A DNA stretch of 35,184 nt from a virus. This document shows, one piece after another, positions 1-7,323 of the stretch. The stretch covers positions 1 to 35,184 of the IMG/VR virus record IMGVR_UViG_3300025536_000029. One strand, 5' to 3'. Under the pieces are notes generated by a model. The model did not search any database. It was not told the origin of the DNA and saw only the letters and a list, made by a program, of their open reading frames with translations. The translations under genes and the position numbers were made by a program. How positions within the stretch are numbered: the stretch's first letter is position 1; each line of letters opens with the position of its first letter.

Positions 1-1
1 A

Positions 2-61
2 TGGCGAATTTTCGGGGCTGATTTGACCAAGCAAAAAGCGGATAGCAGAAAAAGGTGGTAA
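2..61 (+). CDS. C-terminal fragment of a gene cut by the window edge
   Basis: An open frame enters from the left edge and stops at TAA 59-61, giving a basic tail ending KADSRKRW. The other two forward frames stop within 26 bases. A Shine-Dalgarno-like AAAGGTGG for the next gene lies inside its end, as in a tightly packed operon. It is too short to identify. By position, upstream of a head-closure protein, it could be another connector or structural protein, but that is a guess. Confidence 0.4.
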   Translation, partial: WRIFGADLTKQKADSRKRW

Positions 62-70
62 AATAATGGA

Positions 71-409
71 ATGATAGGCATGAGCATTACATTCTTGAAG
101 CAAGTGGATGGGGGCGTTGATGATTTAAATGATCCCACCCAATCAACGCCAGAAGAGGTCACGATTGATGATGTTTTGGTTGCGCCAATTACTGAACCAA
201 CCAACGCCCGTGAAACCCAGGCACTAGAGCAAAGCCGTGACCAGGTTCGTGTGCATTTACCCAAAGCAAATGATGAAGATATTAGTGATAGCACGTTTGT
301 TTACGAGGGCAAGACGTTTCGGGTTGATAGTGCCAGCGTGAAGTTCATGGATGCCAACACACCAACCAGGTGGAATACTTACTTTCGTGCGGAGTGTGTA
401 AATGGATAA
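71..409 (+). CDS. Putative head closure (head-tail stopper) protein
   Basis: A 112-residue protein predicted to sit under the connector and retain packaged DNA. The N-terminus carries a Thr/Glu-rich stretch leading to a VLVAPIT segment. The middle has a hydrophobic strand ending in HLPKANDEDISD, and the C-terminal part follows the pattern 'vYeGKtFrVdsasv...ntyFrae'. This is the layout seen in small head-closure proteins of phages of Gram-positive hosts. The family call is by pattern only. AAAGGTGG at 50-57 is the likely RBS. ATG 71 is chosen, though ATG 80 (MSITFLKQV) is an equally reasonable start. The stop overlaps the next gene by 8 bases. Confidence 0.5.
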   Translation: MIGMSITFLKQVDGGVDDLNDPTQSTPEEVTIDDVLVAPITEPTNARETQALEQSRDQVRVHLPKANDEDISDSTFVYEGKTFRVDSASVKFMDANTPTRWNTYFRAECVNG

Positions 410-764
410 TGACGTTGAAGCAATCGTAGTTGCCTGGCTGAACAGCTGGGTTGGTTCGGGCTGGGCTGCTAGTGGCAATAAACCGAAAGATACACCAGAG
501 CAATATATATTAGTTGATCGTGCCGGTGGTCCAAGAGTCGCAATGGTGCTTGATGCCGCACAGATACTTATTGAGGTTTACCATAAAACCAGCCGGTCAG
601 TTGCCAAGAACAAAGCCAATGAAATTGCAGATCGCATCGTTGAGCTAAAAGCCTACGCCGACAATATCACCACAGCAGAGGTTAATTCAGTTGTTCACCT
701 ACCTGATTTAATTGCCCAGCAAGAGCGATACCAAGTATATTGCGACATCAGTTGCCGCAGGTAG
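402..764 (+). CDS. Putative tail terminator / neck protein
   Basis: A 120-residue protein that starts with an acidic helix (DNDVEAIVVAWLNSWVG), followed by strands (YILVDRAGGPR, ILIEVYHKTSRS) and a helix (AKNKANEIADRIVELKAYA). It then has a loop and a final strand ending RYQVYCDISCR. This alpha-beta arrangement, including 'RaGG', the hydrophobic strand and a C-terminal 'Y.v..di..R', matches tail terminator proteins of siphoviruses. It overlaps the head-closure gene by 8 bases and has GGAGTG just upstream. The assignment rests on pattern and position; no search could be run. Confidence 0.55.
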   Translation: MDNDVEAIVVAWLNSWVGSGWAASGNKPKDTPEQYILVDRAGGPRVAMVLDAAQILIEVYHKTSRSVAKNKANEIADRIVELKAYADNITTAEVNSVVHLPDLIAQQERYQVYCDISCRR

Positions 765-808
765 AATAAAAAAAGTGTTCAAAATAGTTGTTGTATTAAA
801 ATTGGTTA

Positions 809-817
809 TGGTATATT
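809..817 (+). promoter_or_regulatory. Extended -10 promoter for scaffold and capsid genes
   Basis: TGG-TATATT, with a weak TTGTTG about 18 bases upstream. The leader (about 823-864) contains a small hairpin, CGGT-AACTC-ACCG (839-851), before the RBS. It lies in the 100-base gap that separates the tail terminator from the scaffold gene. Confidence 0.55.
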
Positions 818-864
818 AGAAGCAAGTCAGAAAAAACGGTAACTCACCGGAAAGGAACGAGGGG

Positions 865-1347
865 ATGGCTGAATACTTTACAAAAGATGGCGATGATTAT
901 AAAAAGGTAGACGAAACTCTACTTACGCAATCAAGTGTTAATGGGATCGTTGAAAAACGTCTTGAACAGCAGAAACGTAACGAGTTTAGCGATTATGACG
1001 AACTCAAAGAGAAAGCTGGCAAGGTAGATACCATTAGCAAAGAATGGGAAGACAAGCTCAAAGTGGCAGGTGACGAAAAATCAGCTGTAGAAACTGAGCT
1101 AGGCAAAGCCAAGCTGGAAACCGTCAAGGTCAAAGCTGTTCACCAATTCAAGTTATCTGACGATCTTTCTGAGTTCTTAACTGGTGAGGATGAAAAAAGC
1201 ATCCTTTCCCAAGCTGAAAAGCTATCAAAGGGTGTACCAGGTTCACAAGTGAACATTGATAAGAACGGTAAACCAGGTGACGATAAAAAGACATCTGATA
1301 CTAAGACTGTATCGCAACAATTATTCGGCAAAAAATCTGACGATTAG
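865..1347 (+). CDS. Capsid scaffolding protein
   Basis: A 160-residue, highly charged and almost wholly helical protein placed directly before the major capsid gene, as scaffold genes usually are. The central part (about residues 25-110) is rich in E, K, Q and A with heptad-like spacing, suggesting a coiled coil. The C-terminus is a disordered Lys/Asp/Thr tail (GKPGDDKKTSDTKTVSQQLFG). It shows no protease signature, so it probably does not process the capsid itself. It would direct shell assembly and leave before or during DNA packaging. The RBS is AACGAGGGG just before ATG 865. Length and composition fit the gp20-like scaffold group. Confidence 0.75.
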   Translation: MAEYFTKDGDDYKKVDETLLTQSSVNGIVEKRLEQQKRNEFSDYDELKEKAGKVDTISKEWEDKLKVAGDEKSAVETELGKAKLETVKVKAVHQFKLSDDLSEFLTGEDEKSILSQAEKLSKGVPGSQVNIDKNGKPGDDKKTSDTKTVSQQLFGKKSDD

Positions 1348-1382
1348 TAACATTTAATCGTATAGAAAGAGAGAACCATATT

Positions 1383-2294
1383 ATGGCTACTCCCCTACGC
1401 ACATCCGTTTTGAACCTTGCTAACCACCAGGGCAAAACGTGGCGCAAAAACATTCGTGGTGGTATTTTAGCAAAGCTAACACCTGGTGAACCTGAGCTTA
1501 AAGTAGGCTCAACCGATCACTTTACATTTACTGGCACGCCAAAAGCAGAGCTAGTCGGTGAAAGTGCCAACAAGGGTTCAGCAGACGGTACACCTGGTAA
1601 AGTTACCGTGAAGACCTATAAGGTCCAAATCACTTACCGTTTCAGTAACGAAGTTCAGTGGGAAGATGAAGACTACCAGACTCAACTTGTTGAGAACCTA
1701 GTAGCCAACGCTGCAACAGCAATCTCCCGTGCGCTTGACTTGCTTGCAATTCATGGCGTAAACCCAGCAACCGGTGCAACCGGTGCGGTTACTGAATACC
1801 TAACCAAGTCAGGTAACGGTGTGAACGTGGTTACACGTACTGCCGATGCCAACGTAGACATTGAAGCTCTAGCAGCTGCTCTACAAGGCGAGGGTTACGT
1901 TGCAACTGGTGTCGGCTTTGACCCAGTGTACGCAGGCGCATTAGCACGTACAGAAACAAGCCAGGGTGTCAAGCGATATCCAGAACTAGGTCTAGGCTTC
2001 GGCTTTGAAAACTTCCAGGGCTTAAACGCCGCTGCAAGTGACACGGTTTCTGGTCGTCAAGAGCTTGACGCAGAAGACGCAACATTGAACGCTGTTATGG
2101 CTGACTTTAACGCATTTAAGTGGGGTATCGCACGTGATCTTCCACTTGAATTGATTGAGTTCGGTGATCCAGACGGCGAGGGTGACTTGAAGCGCACCAA
2201 CGAAGTTGCTATCCGTGCAGAGTCAGTAATTGGCTTTGGCTTCATGGACTACAAGGCTTTCGCACTGCTTGACGGTGTAGCCCCATCAGCCTAA
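1383..2294 (+). CDS. Major capsid protein, HK97 fold
   Basis: A 303-residue shell protein. It begins MATPLRTSVLNLANHQ and has the segment GKVTVKTYKVQITYRFSNEV followed by an acidic helix (QWEDEDYQTQLVENLVANAAT). That is the E-loop/spine-helix succession typical of small HK97-type capsid proteins of phages of Gram-positive bacteria. The P-domain region carries ALDLLAIHGVNP, and the C-terminal strand ends VIGFGFMDYKAFALLDG. Codon choice looks highly biased and the gene is followed at once by a strong terminator, as expected for an abundant virion protein. It is cotranscribed with the scaffold (36-base gap). Confidence 0.9.
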   Translation: MATPLRTSVLNLANHQGKTWRKNIRGGILAKLTPGEPELKVGSTDHFTFTGTPKAELVGESANKGSADGTPGKVTVKTYKVQITYRFSNEVQWEDEDYQTQLVENLVANAATAISRALDLLAIHGVNPATGATGAVTEYLTKSGNGVNVVTRTADANVDIEALAAALQGEGYVATGVGFDPVYAGALARTETSQGVKRYPELGLGFGFENFQGLNAAASDTVSGRQELDAEDATLNAVMADFNAFKWGIARDLPLELIEFGDPDGEGDLKRTNEVAIRAESVIGFGFMDYKAFALLDGVAPSA

Positions 2295-2317
2295 CCGCTG
2301 ATTAACTCCAACATTAG

Positions 2318-2340
2318 CACCCCAGCAATGGGGTGTTTTT
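2318..2340 (+). terminator. Rho-independent terminator after the capsid gene
   Basis: Perfect stem CACCCC (2318-2323) / GGGGTG (2330-2335), loop AGCAAT, followed by a T5 run. It ends the scaffold-capsid transcript. Confidence 0.9.
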
Positions 2341-2343
2341 GTA

Positions 2344-2352
2344 TGCTAAAAT
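2344..2352 (+). promoter_or_regulatory. Extended -10 promoter giving a leaderless mRNA
   Basis: TGC-TAAAAT, with six bases between the -10 box and ATG 2359. The expected transcription start falls on the start codon. No RBS precedes the gene. Confidence 0.55.
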
Positions 2353-2358
2353 ATGGTC

Positions 2359-2619
2359 ATGAGTAAAAAGATATTTGCATATATAAACAAGTTCACTGGC
2401 GACATCAAAATGCTACCCAAAAGCGAGGGCAACAAACTCAATGAAGATTGGGGGATGGGCAAGATGGCTACCAATGATCAAGGTGAGAGAGTATACCGCT
2501 TTCACATAGCCACCCCAGTAGTTGATAAAAATGGCAAAACTCATAAGGGTGTGGCAGTTGTTGATATATCAGAGGTAGAAACTAAAGAGGTAGATGATGG
2601 CAACGGCAGATCAGAGTAA
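2359..2619 (+). CDS. Unknown small protein, leaderless gene
   Basis: An 86-residue protein starting MSKKIFAYINKFTGD. Two strand-like segments (IFAYINKFTGDIKMLP; ERVYRFHIATPVVDKNGKTHKGVAVVDISEV) suggest a small beta-rich fold, and the tail is acidic. I do not recognise the family. ATG 2359 is preferred to ATG 2353 because 2359 is exactly seven bases past the -10 box and there is no Shine-Dalgarno sequence. It lies between the capsid terminator and the MuF-like gene and overlaps the next gene by about 23 bases, so it probably leads a small operon through the resolvase gene. Confidence 0.6.
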   Translation: MSKKIFAYINKFTGDIKMLPKSEGNKLNEDWGMGKMATNDQGERVYRFHIATPVVDKNGKTHKGVAVVDISEVETKEVDDGNGRSE

Positions 2620-2917
2620 ATACATTGCAGACCTGGCAGTTAAAAAGACTAAAGAATTCAAAGAGGTGAAAGAGCTGCTTATAGCCAATGACATTATTGG
2701 TGCTGATGCTGAGATTGTACTGTCTGCCCAAACCATAGCCGAAATAACCCACGCACTGACTGATTTGCAGGCTTCTAAGTTCATAGACACCCTCAATGCT
2801 GCAAAAACACCAGAACGTGGCTCAGTGTACTCAAAAAAGCGTGTAGAGAAGACTATAGACATGGTGGAAGACATCACTGCCACTATAGGTGATTGGGGTT
2901 TTGATGGATTACGCTAA
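2597..2917 (+). CDS. Small phage protein with an 'ASkfID.L' helix motif
   Basis: A 106-residue all-helical protein. The N-terminal SKYIADLAVKKTKEF and the later LTDLQASKFIDTLNAA follow a pattern, 'S+.I..L ... lt..eASk.Id.L', seen in many small phage proteins of unknown function. AAAGAGGT six bases upstream supports ATG 2597 over the adjacent ATG 2594. The reading frame overlaps both neighbours (23 bases before, 14 after), which indicates translational coupling with the MuF-like gene. Function is unknown; a nucleic-acid or protein-binding adaptor role is only a possibility. Confidence 0.6.
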   Translation: MATADQSKYIADLAVKKTKEFKEVKELLIANDIIGADAEIVLSAQTIAEITHALTDLQASKFIDTLNAAKTPERGSVYSKKRVEKTIDMVEDITATIGDWGFDGLR

Positions 2918-3449
2918 ATTAAACCGCACTATCATAGACAAGGTAATGGCTGCATCGCTACTTATTAATAACCCTGAGATTGACCCACAGGTGCGACAAC
3001 TAAATCAAGAGATACTATTCAGAACAGTGGGCAACACAGTATACACCAAAGTGTATGATATGAATGCCTACGACTTTGAAATTGAGCATACCACAGGTCC
3101 AGGTATTGATAATCGTTATTACGGGTTGGCAAAGGTAGCGGCAGCCAGTGTATCTAACGGCTCATTGGGGCTAGAAGAGTATATAAAGAATTTCTTAGAT
3201 TATTCAGCGGCAGCAGCCCAGCATGATGCTTTCAAAAACGCCCGTGAGAGTGGCAATTACCCTACGATGGTTAGGCGTACTGTAGGTCCAAAGAACTGCC
3301 CGTGGTGTATTGGCAAAGCCGGTGAATATGTAGATCCACCAGCTGATGCGTTTCACCGACACGGTGGCTGTGATTGTAGCATCGTAACAGAGGGCTACAG
3401 GTCACGTAACGGCTTGCTAGATAACTATGTTAAACCCAAAGACCGTTGA
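2904..3449 (+). CDS. MuF-like minor head protein
   Basis: A 181-residue protein with the metal-site signature of MuF-type minor head proteins: C132-P-W-C135, then about 16 residues, then H151-R-H153 and C156-D-C158. Family members sit on the portal inside the head, are often ejected with DNA, and in some phages carry extra domains or take part in capsid maturation. This copy is short and consists of the helical N-terminal part plus the Cys/His end, with no added toxin domain. GGTGATTGGGG precedes ATG 2904. It overlaps the gene before it by 14 bases and the resolvase gene after it by 23. Finding it before, not after, the portal gene is unusual. Confidence 0.75.
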   Translation: MDYAKLNRTIIDKVMAASLLINNPEIDPQVRQLNQEILFRTVGNTVYTKVYDMNAYDFEIEHTTGPGIDNRYYGLAKVAAASVSNGSLGLEEYIKNFLDYSAAAAQHDAFKNARESGNYPTMVRRTVGPKNCPWCIGKAGEYVDPPADAFHRHGGCDCSIVTEGYRSRNGLLDNYVKPKDR

Positions 3450-3861
3450 ACTTACACTAGAGGGTGGCATACCAAGCAAGAAAAATAGCCGTGTTACCCT
3501 GCCCTCTGGCGTATCAGTACCGAACAATAAATTTGTTCAGTGGCAAAACGATGCTTTGAAGCAAGTGCGTTGCCAAACACGTGATCGCTTCTTGGGCGTG
3601 GTGCAAATTGAGCTGATTATATATTTTGCGACATTAGGTAGAGCTGACACAGACAACAAAGTTACCAGCATTCTAGATATGCTGGTTGAGTCATTGGTGC
3701 TGAAAGATGATTATTGGGAAAGTGTGGCACGAACGGTTTATGAAGCAGCCTACCGACCAGGCGCAGCCGGTGCGTTCATACGCATCACTGAATTGCCGCC
3801 TGACTTTCTGGGCGATGAGTACCTTGCAGCCGCAGCCAAACGTGACCGAAAAAGGCGGTAG
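3427..3861 (+). CDS. RusA-family Holliday junction resolvase
   Basis: A 144-residue protein with RusA features: a basic N-terminal motif PSKKNSR (residues 16-22), and a catalytic acidic set in R-A-D74-T-D76-N77-K, LD84-ML and KDD (94-95). RusA dimers cut four-way junctions symmetrically. In phages this resolves branched replication or recombination DNA before packaging. The gene overlaps the MuF-like gene by 23 bases and sits between head genes, away from any replication cluster. It contains a 20-base stretch (3522-3541) that is found again near the right end of the window. Confidence 0.85.
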   Translation: MLNPKTVELTLEGGIPSKKNSRVTLPSGVSVPNNKFVQWQNDALKQVRCQTRDRFLGVVQIELIIYFATLGRADTDNKVTSILDMLVESLVLKDDYWESVARTVYEAAYRPGAAGAFIRITELPPDFLGDEYLAAAAKRDRKRR

Positions 3862-3890
3862 CAATGCACTTATGCTACAATTACAATATC

Positions 3891-3899
3891 TGGTATAAT
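3891..3899 (+). promoter_or_regulatory. Extended -10 promoter for the portal operon
   Basis: TGG-TATAAT, consensus. The leader of about 55 bases contains CGGCATATCCGG near 3926-3937 (a short hairpin) ahead of the RBS AATAGGAT at ATG 3962. Confidence 0.7.
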
Positions 3900-3961
3900 A
3901 ACAACGAAACCAACCACGCTTACGGGGCGGCATATCCGGCTAAAAAGGACAGCAATAGGAT

Positions 3962-5287
3962 ATGCAAACCGAAGACCCAATCGTAACCCTAGCCAACACC
4001 TTAGCCAACCGGCTCATATTCTGCCTGACCTCAAAGCAGGTGAAAGTTCAAGACAAATACGATTACTATAATGCCGACAATGACATTCCCGACTTCGGTA
4101 TTGCAACCCCTATGCGCATGCGCAACATACGCCCTGGGATTGGCTGGGCTAGTCGTGCTGTAAATACTCTATCTGACCGTGTAGCGTTTGATGGCTTTGC
4201 TAGTGATAGTTTTGGCATAAACGACTACATGGATAGCATCGGTGGGTTCAGCGTACTCAACAAGGGCAAACACGATGCTTTTGTTGCTGGTTGTGCTTTC
4301 ATTGCCGTATCTGATAGTGCTGATGGCAAGGTACTTATACCATTCACAGCCCAAGAAGCTACTGGTGAGATTGACCAGCGCACGGGCTTGCTAAAATGGG
4401 GGTTGGCAGTTACTAAATGGCACGTGCCAAAACCACGCAAGGCTGGCATCAACTACGCACCAAAAGACTATATTCTATTCACGCCGGAGTTCACGGCTAT
4501 TTTCAAAAACAGGTATCTAGATGAGATTGTGCCAAACCCAACTGGTCGCACACTACTGCACCCTGTTACCCACCGCCAAAGCGCAGACCGCCCACTAGGT
4601 AAATCACGATTGAGCAACACAGTTCGCCGTATCATCAATGAAGTTGGTCGCATGAAACGCCGACTAGAAATTGCAGAAGAATTTTATTCAATGCCACAGC
4701 GGTATATTAGCGGTCTTGCTGAGGGTGCTGAATTTAGCGGCGATCTAGACAGCGCACTGGGCAAAGTGTGGACTATCACCAAAGACGAAGATGGCGATGC
4801 GCCTGACGTTGGTGTATTGACCCAGATGAGCATTGAGGGCTTTGAAACTAGCAAAAAAGACAAAGCCCGTGATTTCTGTGCCGAAACTGCATTGACACTT
4901 CGCAACTTAGGTTACGAAACAGCCAACCCAAGCAGTGCTGAGAGCCTAGCCGCCATGTCAGACGATCTATTACTAGAAGCTCAGAACGCCCAAGAAGAAA
5001 TGGGCAAACAGTTCAAAGAGCTGATGATTACACTACGCCTAGCGATTGACGGCAACGATACTGTACCAGCTCAGTTGCGCAATCTAATACCAGCATGGAA
5101 GCCAATCTTTCAGGCTGATATTGGGCAAATTGGTGATGCCATGTTTAAATTATTCCAAGCTATGCCAGAGCTGGTTGGTACTGTTGAGGGCTACCGCTTG
5201 ATGGGTATTGGCATTAGGGAAGCAGAAACTTTGCAGACAAAACGACTAGCAAGCAGCAACGCAGGCTTCATGGGAGGTAACCAATAA
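3962..5287 (+). CDS. Portal protein
   Basis: A 441-residue protein of typical portal length and composition. It is the dodecameric ring at the capsid vertex through which terminase packages DNA. The N-terminal half has the clip/wing-like pattern 'R...GWASRAVNTLSDRVAFDGF', then a beta-rich region (AFIAVSDSADGKVLIPFTAQEATG) and 'LGKSRLSNTVRRIINEVGRMKRRLEIAEEFYSMPQ', the long helix seen in Gp6-type portals. The C-terminal half has 'NLGYETANPSSAESLAAMSDDLLLEA', which is characteristic of portal proteins of actinophages and related phages. It has its own promoter and stops one base into the next gene (TAATG overlap). Confidence 0.85.
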   Translation: MQTEDPIVTLANTLANRLIFCLTSKQVKVQDKYDYYNADNDIPDFGIATPMRMRNIRPGIGWASRAVNTLSDRVAFDGFASDSFGINDYMDSIGGFSVLNKGKHDAFVAGCAFIAVSDSADGKVLIPFTAQEATGEIDQRTGLLKWGLAVTKWHVPKPRKAGINYAPKDYILFTPEFTAIFKNRYLDEIVPNPTGRTLLHPVTHRQSADRPLGKSRLSNTVRRIINEVGRMKRRLEIAEEFYSMPQRYISGLAEGAEFSGDLDSALGKVWTITKDEDGDAPDVGVLTQMSIEGFETSKKDKARDFCAETALTLRNLGYETANPSSAESLAAMSDDLLLEAQNAQEEMGKQFKELMITLRLAIDGNDTVPAQLRNLIPAWKPIFQADIGQIGDAMFKLFQAMPELVGTVEGYRLMGIGIREAETLQTKRLASSNAGFMGGNQ

Positions 5288-5739
5288 TGAGTGTGTCTAT
5301 ACCAGTCACATCACCCAACGCATACGCAGATCACGAAGATTTAGCGATATTCTGGCGCACCCTGACTGGCGCAGAAGACACCCGTGCAGATAGCTTGCTT
5401 AAACTAGCAAGCAACCGCCTACGCACGATTGCAAGCAACCAGAGCAAGAACCTAGACGATATGGTGAATGCTGACGAAGCATACTTTAGTACGGTCCAGT
5501 GGGTTGTCATGGAGGCTGCAAAGCGTGCCATGCTCACGCCTGTTGATGCCGCACCAGCCAACAGTATCCAGCAAACAGCCGGTCCATACTCTGAAAACAT
5601 TGTGTTTACTAACCCTGCCGGTGATTTATGGTTCAAAAAGTCAGAGCTTCACGATTTGGGGCTTTACGGCAACCAGAGGCTAGGCAGTATTAGTACCGTG
5701 CCAGGTAGTTTAATGTATGAACCGTATGAGAGTTCATAA
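5287..5739 (+). CDS. Head-tail adaptor (Gp19/Gp15/Gp42-like)
   Basis: A 150-residue connector protein that docks below the portal. It starts with an acidic 'AYADHEDLAIFWRTLTGAEDTRADSLLKLASNRLR' type segment, has a helix with VQWVVMEAAKRAMLTP, and then the hallmark 'QQTAGPYSENIVFTNPAGDLWFKKSEL', matching the phage Gp19/Gp15/Gp42 adaptor family as I know it. It is translationally coupled to the portal (TAATG) and to the following membrane protein (5739). The long-established portal-adaptor pairing supports the call. Confidence 0.8.
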   Translation: MSVSIPVTSPNAYADHEDLAIFWRTLTGAEDTRADSLLKLASNRLRTIASNQSKNLDDMVNADEAYFSTVQWVVMEAAKRAMLTPVDAAPANSIQQTAGPYSENIVFTNPAGDLWFKKSELHDLGLYGNQRLGSISTVPGSLMYEPYESS

Positions 5740-6176
5740 TGAGCAAAGAAGCTATCCTAACACTGGCTTTGGCGTTACTCACCGGTCCAGCACTGGGTGT
5801 ACTGGCAAATTACTTGCTAGGGCGGCGCAAAGCTAATCTACAAGAAAAACAAAGTTCTGGCACGATTACTACGAGTGAGGCAGTTGATTTGTGGCAAGAA
5901 AGTCGTGCGCTTAGTGATGCTTGGAAAGATCAAGCAAAAACAAATCTAGATAGAGCCGAAAAAGCCGAAGAACAGATACGCAAAAACAACGAACAGCTGT
6001 TTGCAGTAAATCGCAAACTTTCAGAGGTTATGGATGAATTCGTCAAATTCAAACATAGCTCACATAAAGACTCAGAAGCTATGCAGAAAAAAGTTGATGA
6101 ATTGAAAGCAATCATTAAAAAGCTACAGGGGCAGAATAAGCGACTGTTGGCAACTAAGAAAGGGAGTAAGTCATGA
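5739..6176 (+). CDS. Membrane-anchored coiled-coil protein
   Basis: A 145-residue protein with one N-terminal hydrophobic segment (about residues 5-27, ILTLALALLTGPALGVLANYLLG). It continues as a long charged helix (about 45-135) with heptad spacing (QAKTNLDRAEKAEEQIRKNNEQL...) and ends with a Lys-rich tail. This resembles accessory membrane proteins found next to holins in phages of Gram-positive bacteria, so a role in lysis or at the membrane during infection is plausible. Its place between adaptor and major tail protein genes is odd for a lysis protein. It overlaps its partner at 6173 by 4 bases (ATGA). Confidence 0.6.
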   Translation: MSKEAILTLALALLTGPALGVLANYLLGRRKANLQEKQSSGTITTSEAVDLWQESRALSDAWKDQAKTNLDRAEKAEEQIRKNNEQLFAVNRKLSEVMDEFVKFKHSSHKDSEAMQKKVDELKAIIKKLQGQNKRLLATKKGSKS

Positions 6177-6586
6177 GTACTCTTGACGATAGGGATGCAG
6201 AGCTAGAAAAAAAGCTCAAAAAGAACCCGATTGACCAAAACATTGCTGTATTAGAAAAGGCAGCACGAAAGCAAAAACGCACTAACTGGGCTTTGGCTAT
6301 ATCTATTATTTTTGATATTGCCCTGACATTTTTTGCTATTCACAATAACAGTGAAACAAACAAGATTGCTGTGCAGGCTGAAACTAATCATGCTGCCCTT
6401 ATAGCTAGGTGCGAAAACACCAATGAAGCCCGTGCAAAAAACAGGCTTATTTGGGGCTACATTTTAGACCAACAACCTGCCGATCCGATTTCAGAAGCCC
6501 AGAAACTTAGAATTGAACAGTTTAGAACCCTAGTAAATGACACGTTCAAACCGGATGATTGCTCAAAAGCTGTACCCAAACAATAG
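6173..6586 (+). CDS. Single-span membrane protein, partner of the preceding gene
   Basis: A 137-residue protein with a charged N-terminal helix (residues 1-38), a transmembrane segment (about 40-60, WALAISIIFDIALTFFAI) and an outer C-terminal domain. That domain has two cysteines (C81 in 'ARCENTNEARAKNR', and one near 131), which could form a disulphide. The 'CEnTNEaRaknr.iW.yil' pattern recurs in small membrane proteins encoded near lysis genes of actinophages. The ATGA overlap with the preceding gene suggests the two proteins work together, as in two-component holin/spanin-like pairs. That function is inferred only. Confidence 0.6.
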   Translation: MSTLDDRDAELEKKLKKNPIDQNIAVLEKAARKQKRTNWALAISIIFDIALTFFAIHNNSETNKIAVQAETNHAALIARCENTNEARAKNRLIWGYILDQQPADPISEAQKLRIEQFRTLVNDTFKPDDCSKAVPKQ

Positions 6587-6588
6587 TG

Positions 6589-6597
6589 TGATATAAT
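6589..6597 (+). promoter_or_regulatory. Extended -10 promoter for the major tail protein
   Basis: TGA-TATAAT begins within 3 bases of the upstream stop codon, leaving a leader of about 60 bases before ATG 6663. Confidence 0.7.
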
Positions 6598-6662
6598 CAA
6601 AACATAAGCAGAGCTACCCCAGTGGTGTGTTGTGCCAACAATCATAGACAAGGTTAGAAACC

Positions 6663-7229
6663 ATGAGCAATAACAACTCTGAAAACGTTTCTTTCGGTAA
6701 GCCTAAAGCCACTGGTGCGCTATTCGTAGCCCCAGCCGGTACTACACTGCCTACAGACTCAGCAAGCGACTTAGATGCCGCTTTTGTAAATCTGGGTTAT
6801 GTCAGTGATGAGGGTCTAGTAAACAACGTTGAAACTGATGTTGAAGACGTATTTGCATGGGGTGGCGACAATGTATTGTCGGATCAAACCACATTCATGG
6901 AAATGTTTACTTTCAATCTGATTGAAACCAACGTGGAAGTTGCAAAGTTGTACTATGGTGAGGATAACGTTGAGGTAGACGGTGACAACATCACTATCAG
7001 GGTAAACAGCTCTACGCTGCCTGAGATTTGTTTTGTTGCAGAACTCGTTTTGACCGGTGGGCGTGTAAAACGCATCGTGGTTGAACGTGGTCGCATCGCA
7101 GACCGCAGTGCCGAAATCTCTTACGTTGATGGTGAGCCAGTGGCTTATCCTATCAATCTAAAGGCATTTCCAAGCTCTACAGACGGTGACACTCACAAAG
7201 AGTACATTGGTTTGCTTGGATCGTCTTAG
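6663..7229 (+). CDS. Major tail (tube) protein
   Basis: A 188-residue protein placed between connector genes and tail chaperones, where the tube protein belongs. It starts with 'VSFGKPKATGALFVAPAGTTLPTDS' and has 'FVNLGYVSDEGLV', 'DVFAWGGDNVLSDQ' and 'TFMEMFTFNLIETN', a pattern shared by siphovirus major tail proteins. The fold should be a beta sandwich that stacks as hexamer rings. It has its own promoter and terminator, as expected for an abundant virion protein. There is no C-terminal Ig-like extension. Confidence 0.85.
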   Translation: MSNNNSENVSFGKPKATGALFVAPAGTTLPTDSASDLDAAFVNLGYVSDEGLVNNVETDVEDVFAWGGDNVLSDQTTFMEMFTFNLIETNVEVAKLYYGEDNVEVDGDNITIRVNSSTLPEICFVAELVLTGGRVKRIVVERGRIADRSAEISYVDGEPVAYPINLKAFPSSTDGDTHKEYIGLLGSS

Positions 7230-7245
7230 ACGGTCCTACACGGCA

Positions 7246-7273
7246 AAAAACGCCCCATTCACGGGGCGTTTTT
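7246..7273 (+). terminator. Strong rho-independent terminator after the tail tube gene
   Basis: Stem AAAAACGCCCC (7246-7256) / GGGGCGTTTTT (7263-7273), loop of six bases, T5 run. The A-rich 5' arm could also allow termination in the other direction. Confidence 0.92.
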
Positions 7274-7277
7274 GTTA

Positions 7278-7286
7278 TGTTACAAT
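7278..7286 (+). promoter_or_regulatory. Extended -10 promoter for tail chaperones
   Basis: TGT-TACAAT placed just after the terminator. The leader carries TTGGAG about 10 bases before ATG 7324. Confidence 0.5.
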
Positions 7287-7323
7287 CATGGTTACGATTA
7301 CTAAATTGAATTGGAGTATATAA

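Noticed and set aside
3427-3861. Resolvase as evidence of a temperate phage
   Set aside because: RusA is common in both lytic and temperate phages; no integrase, attachment site or repressor was recognised.
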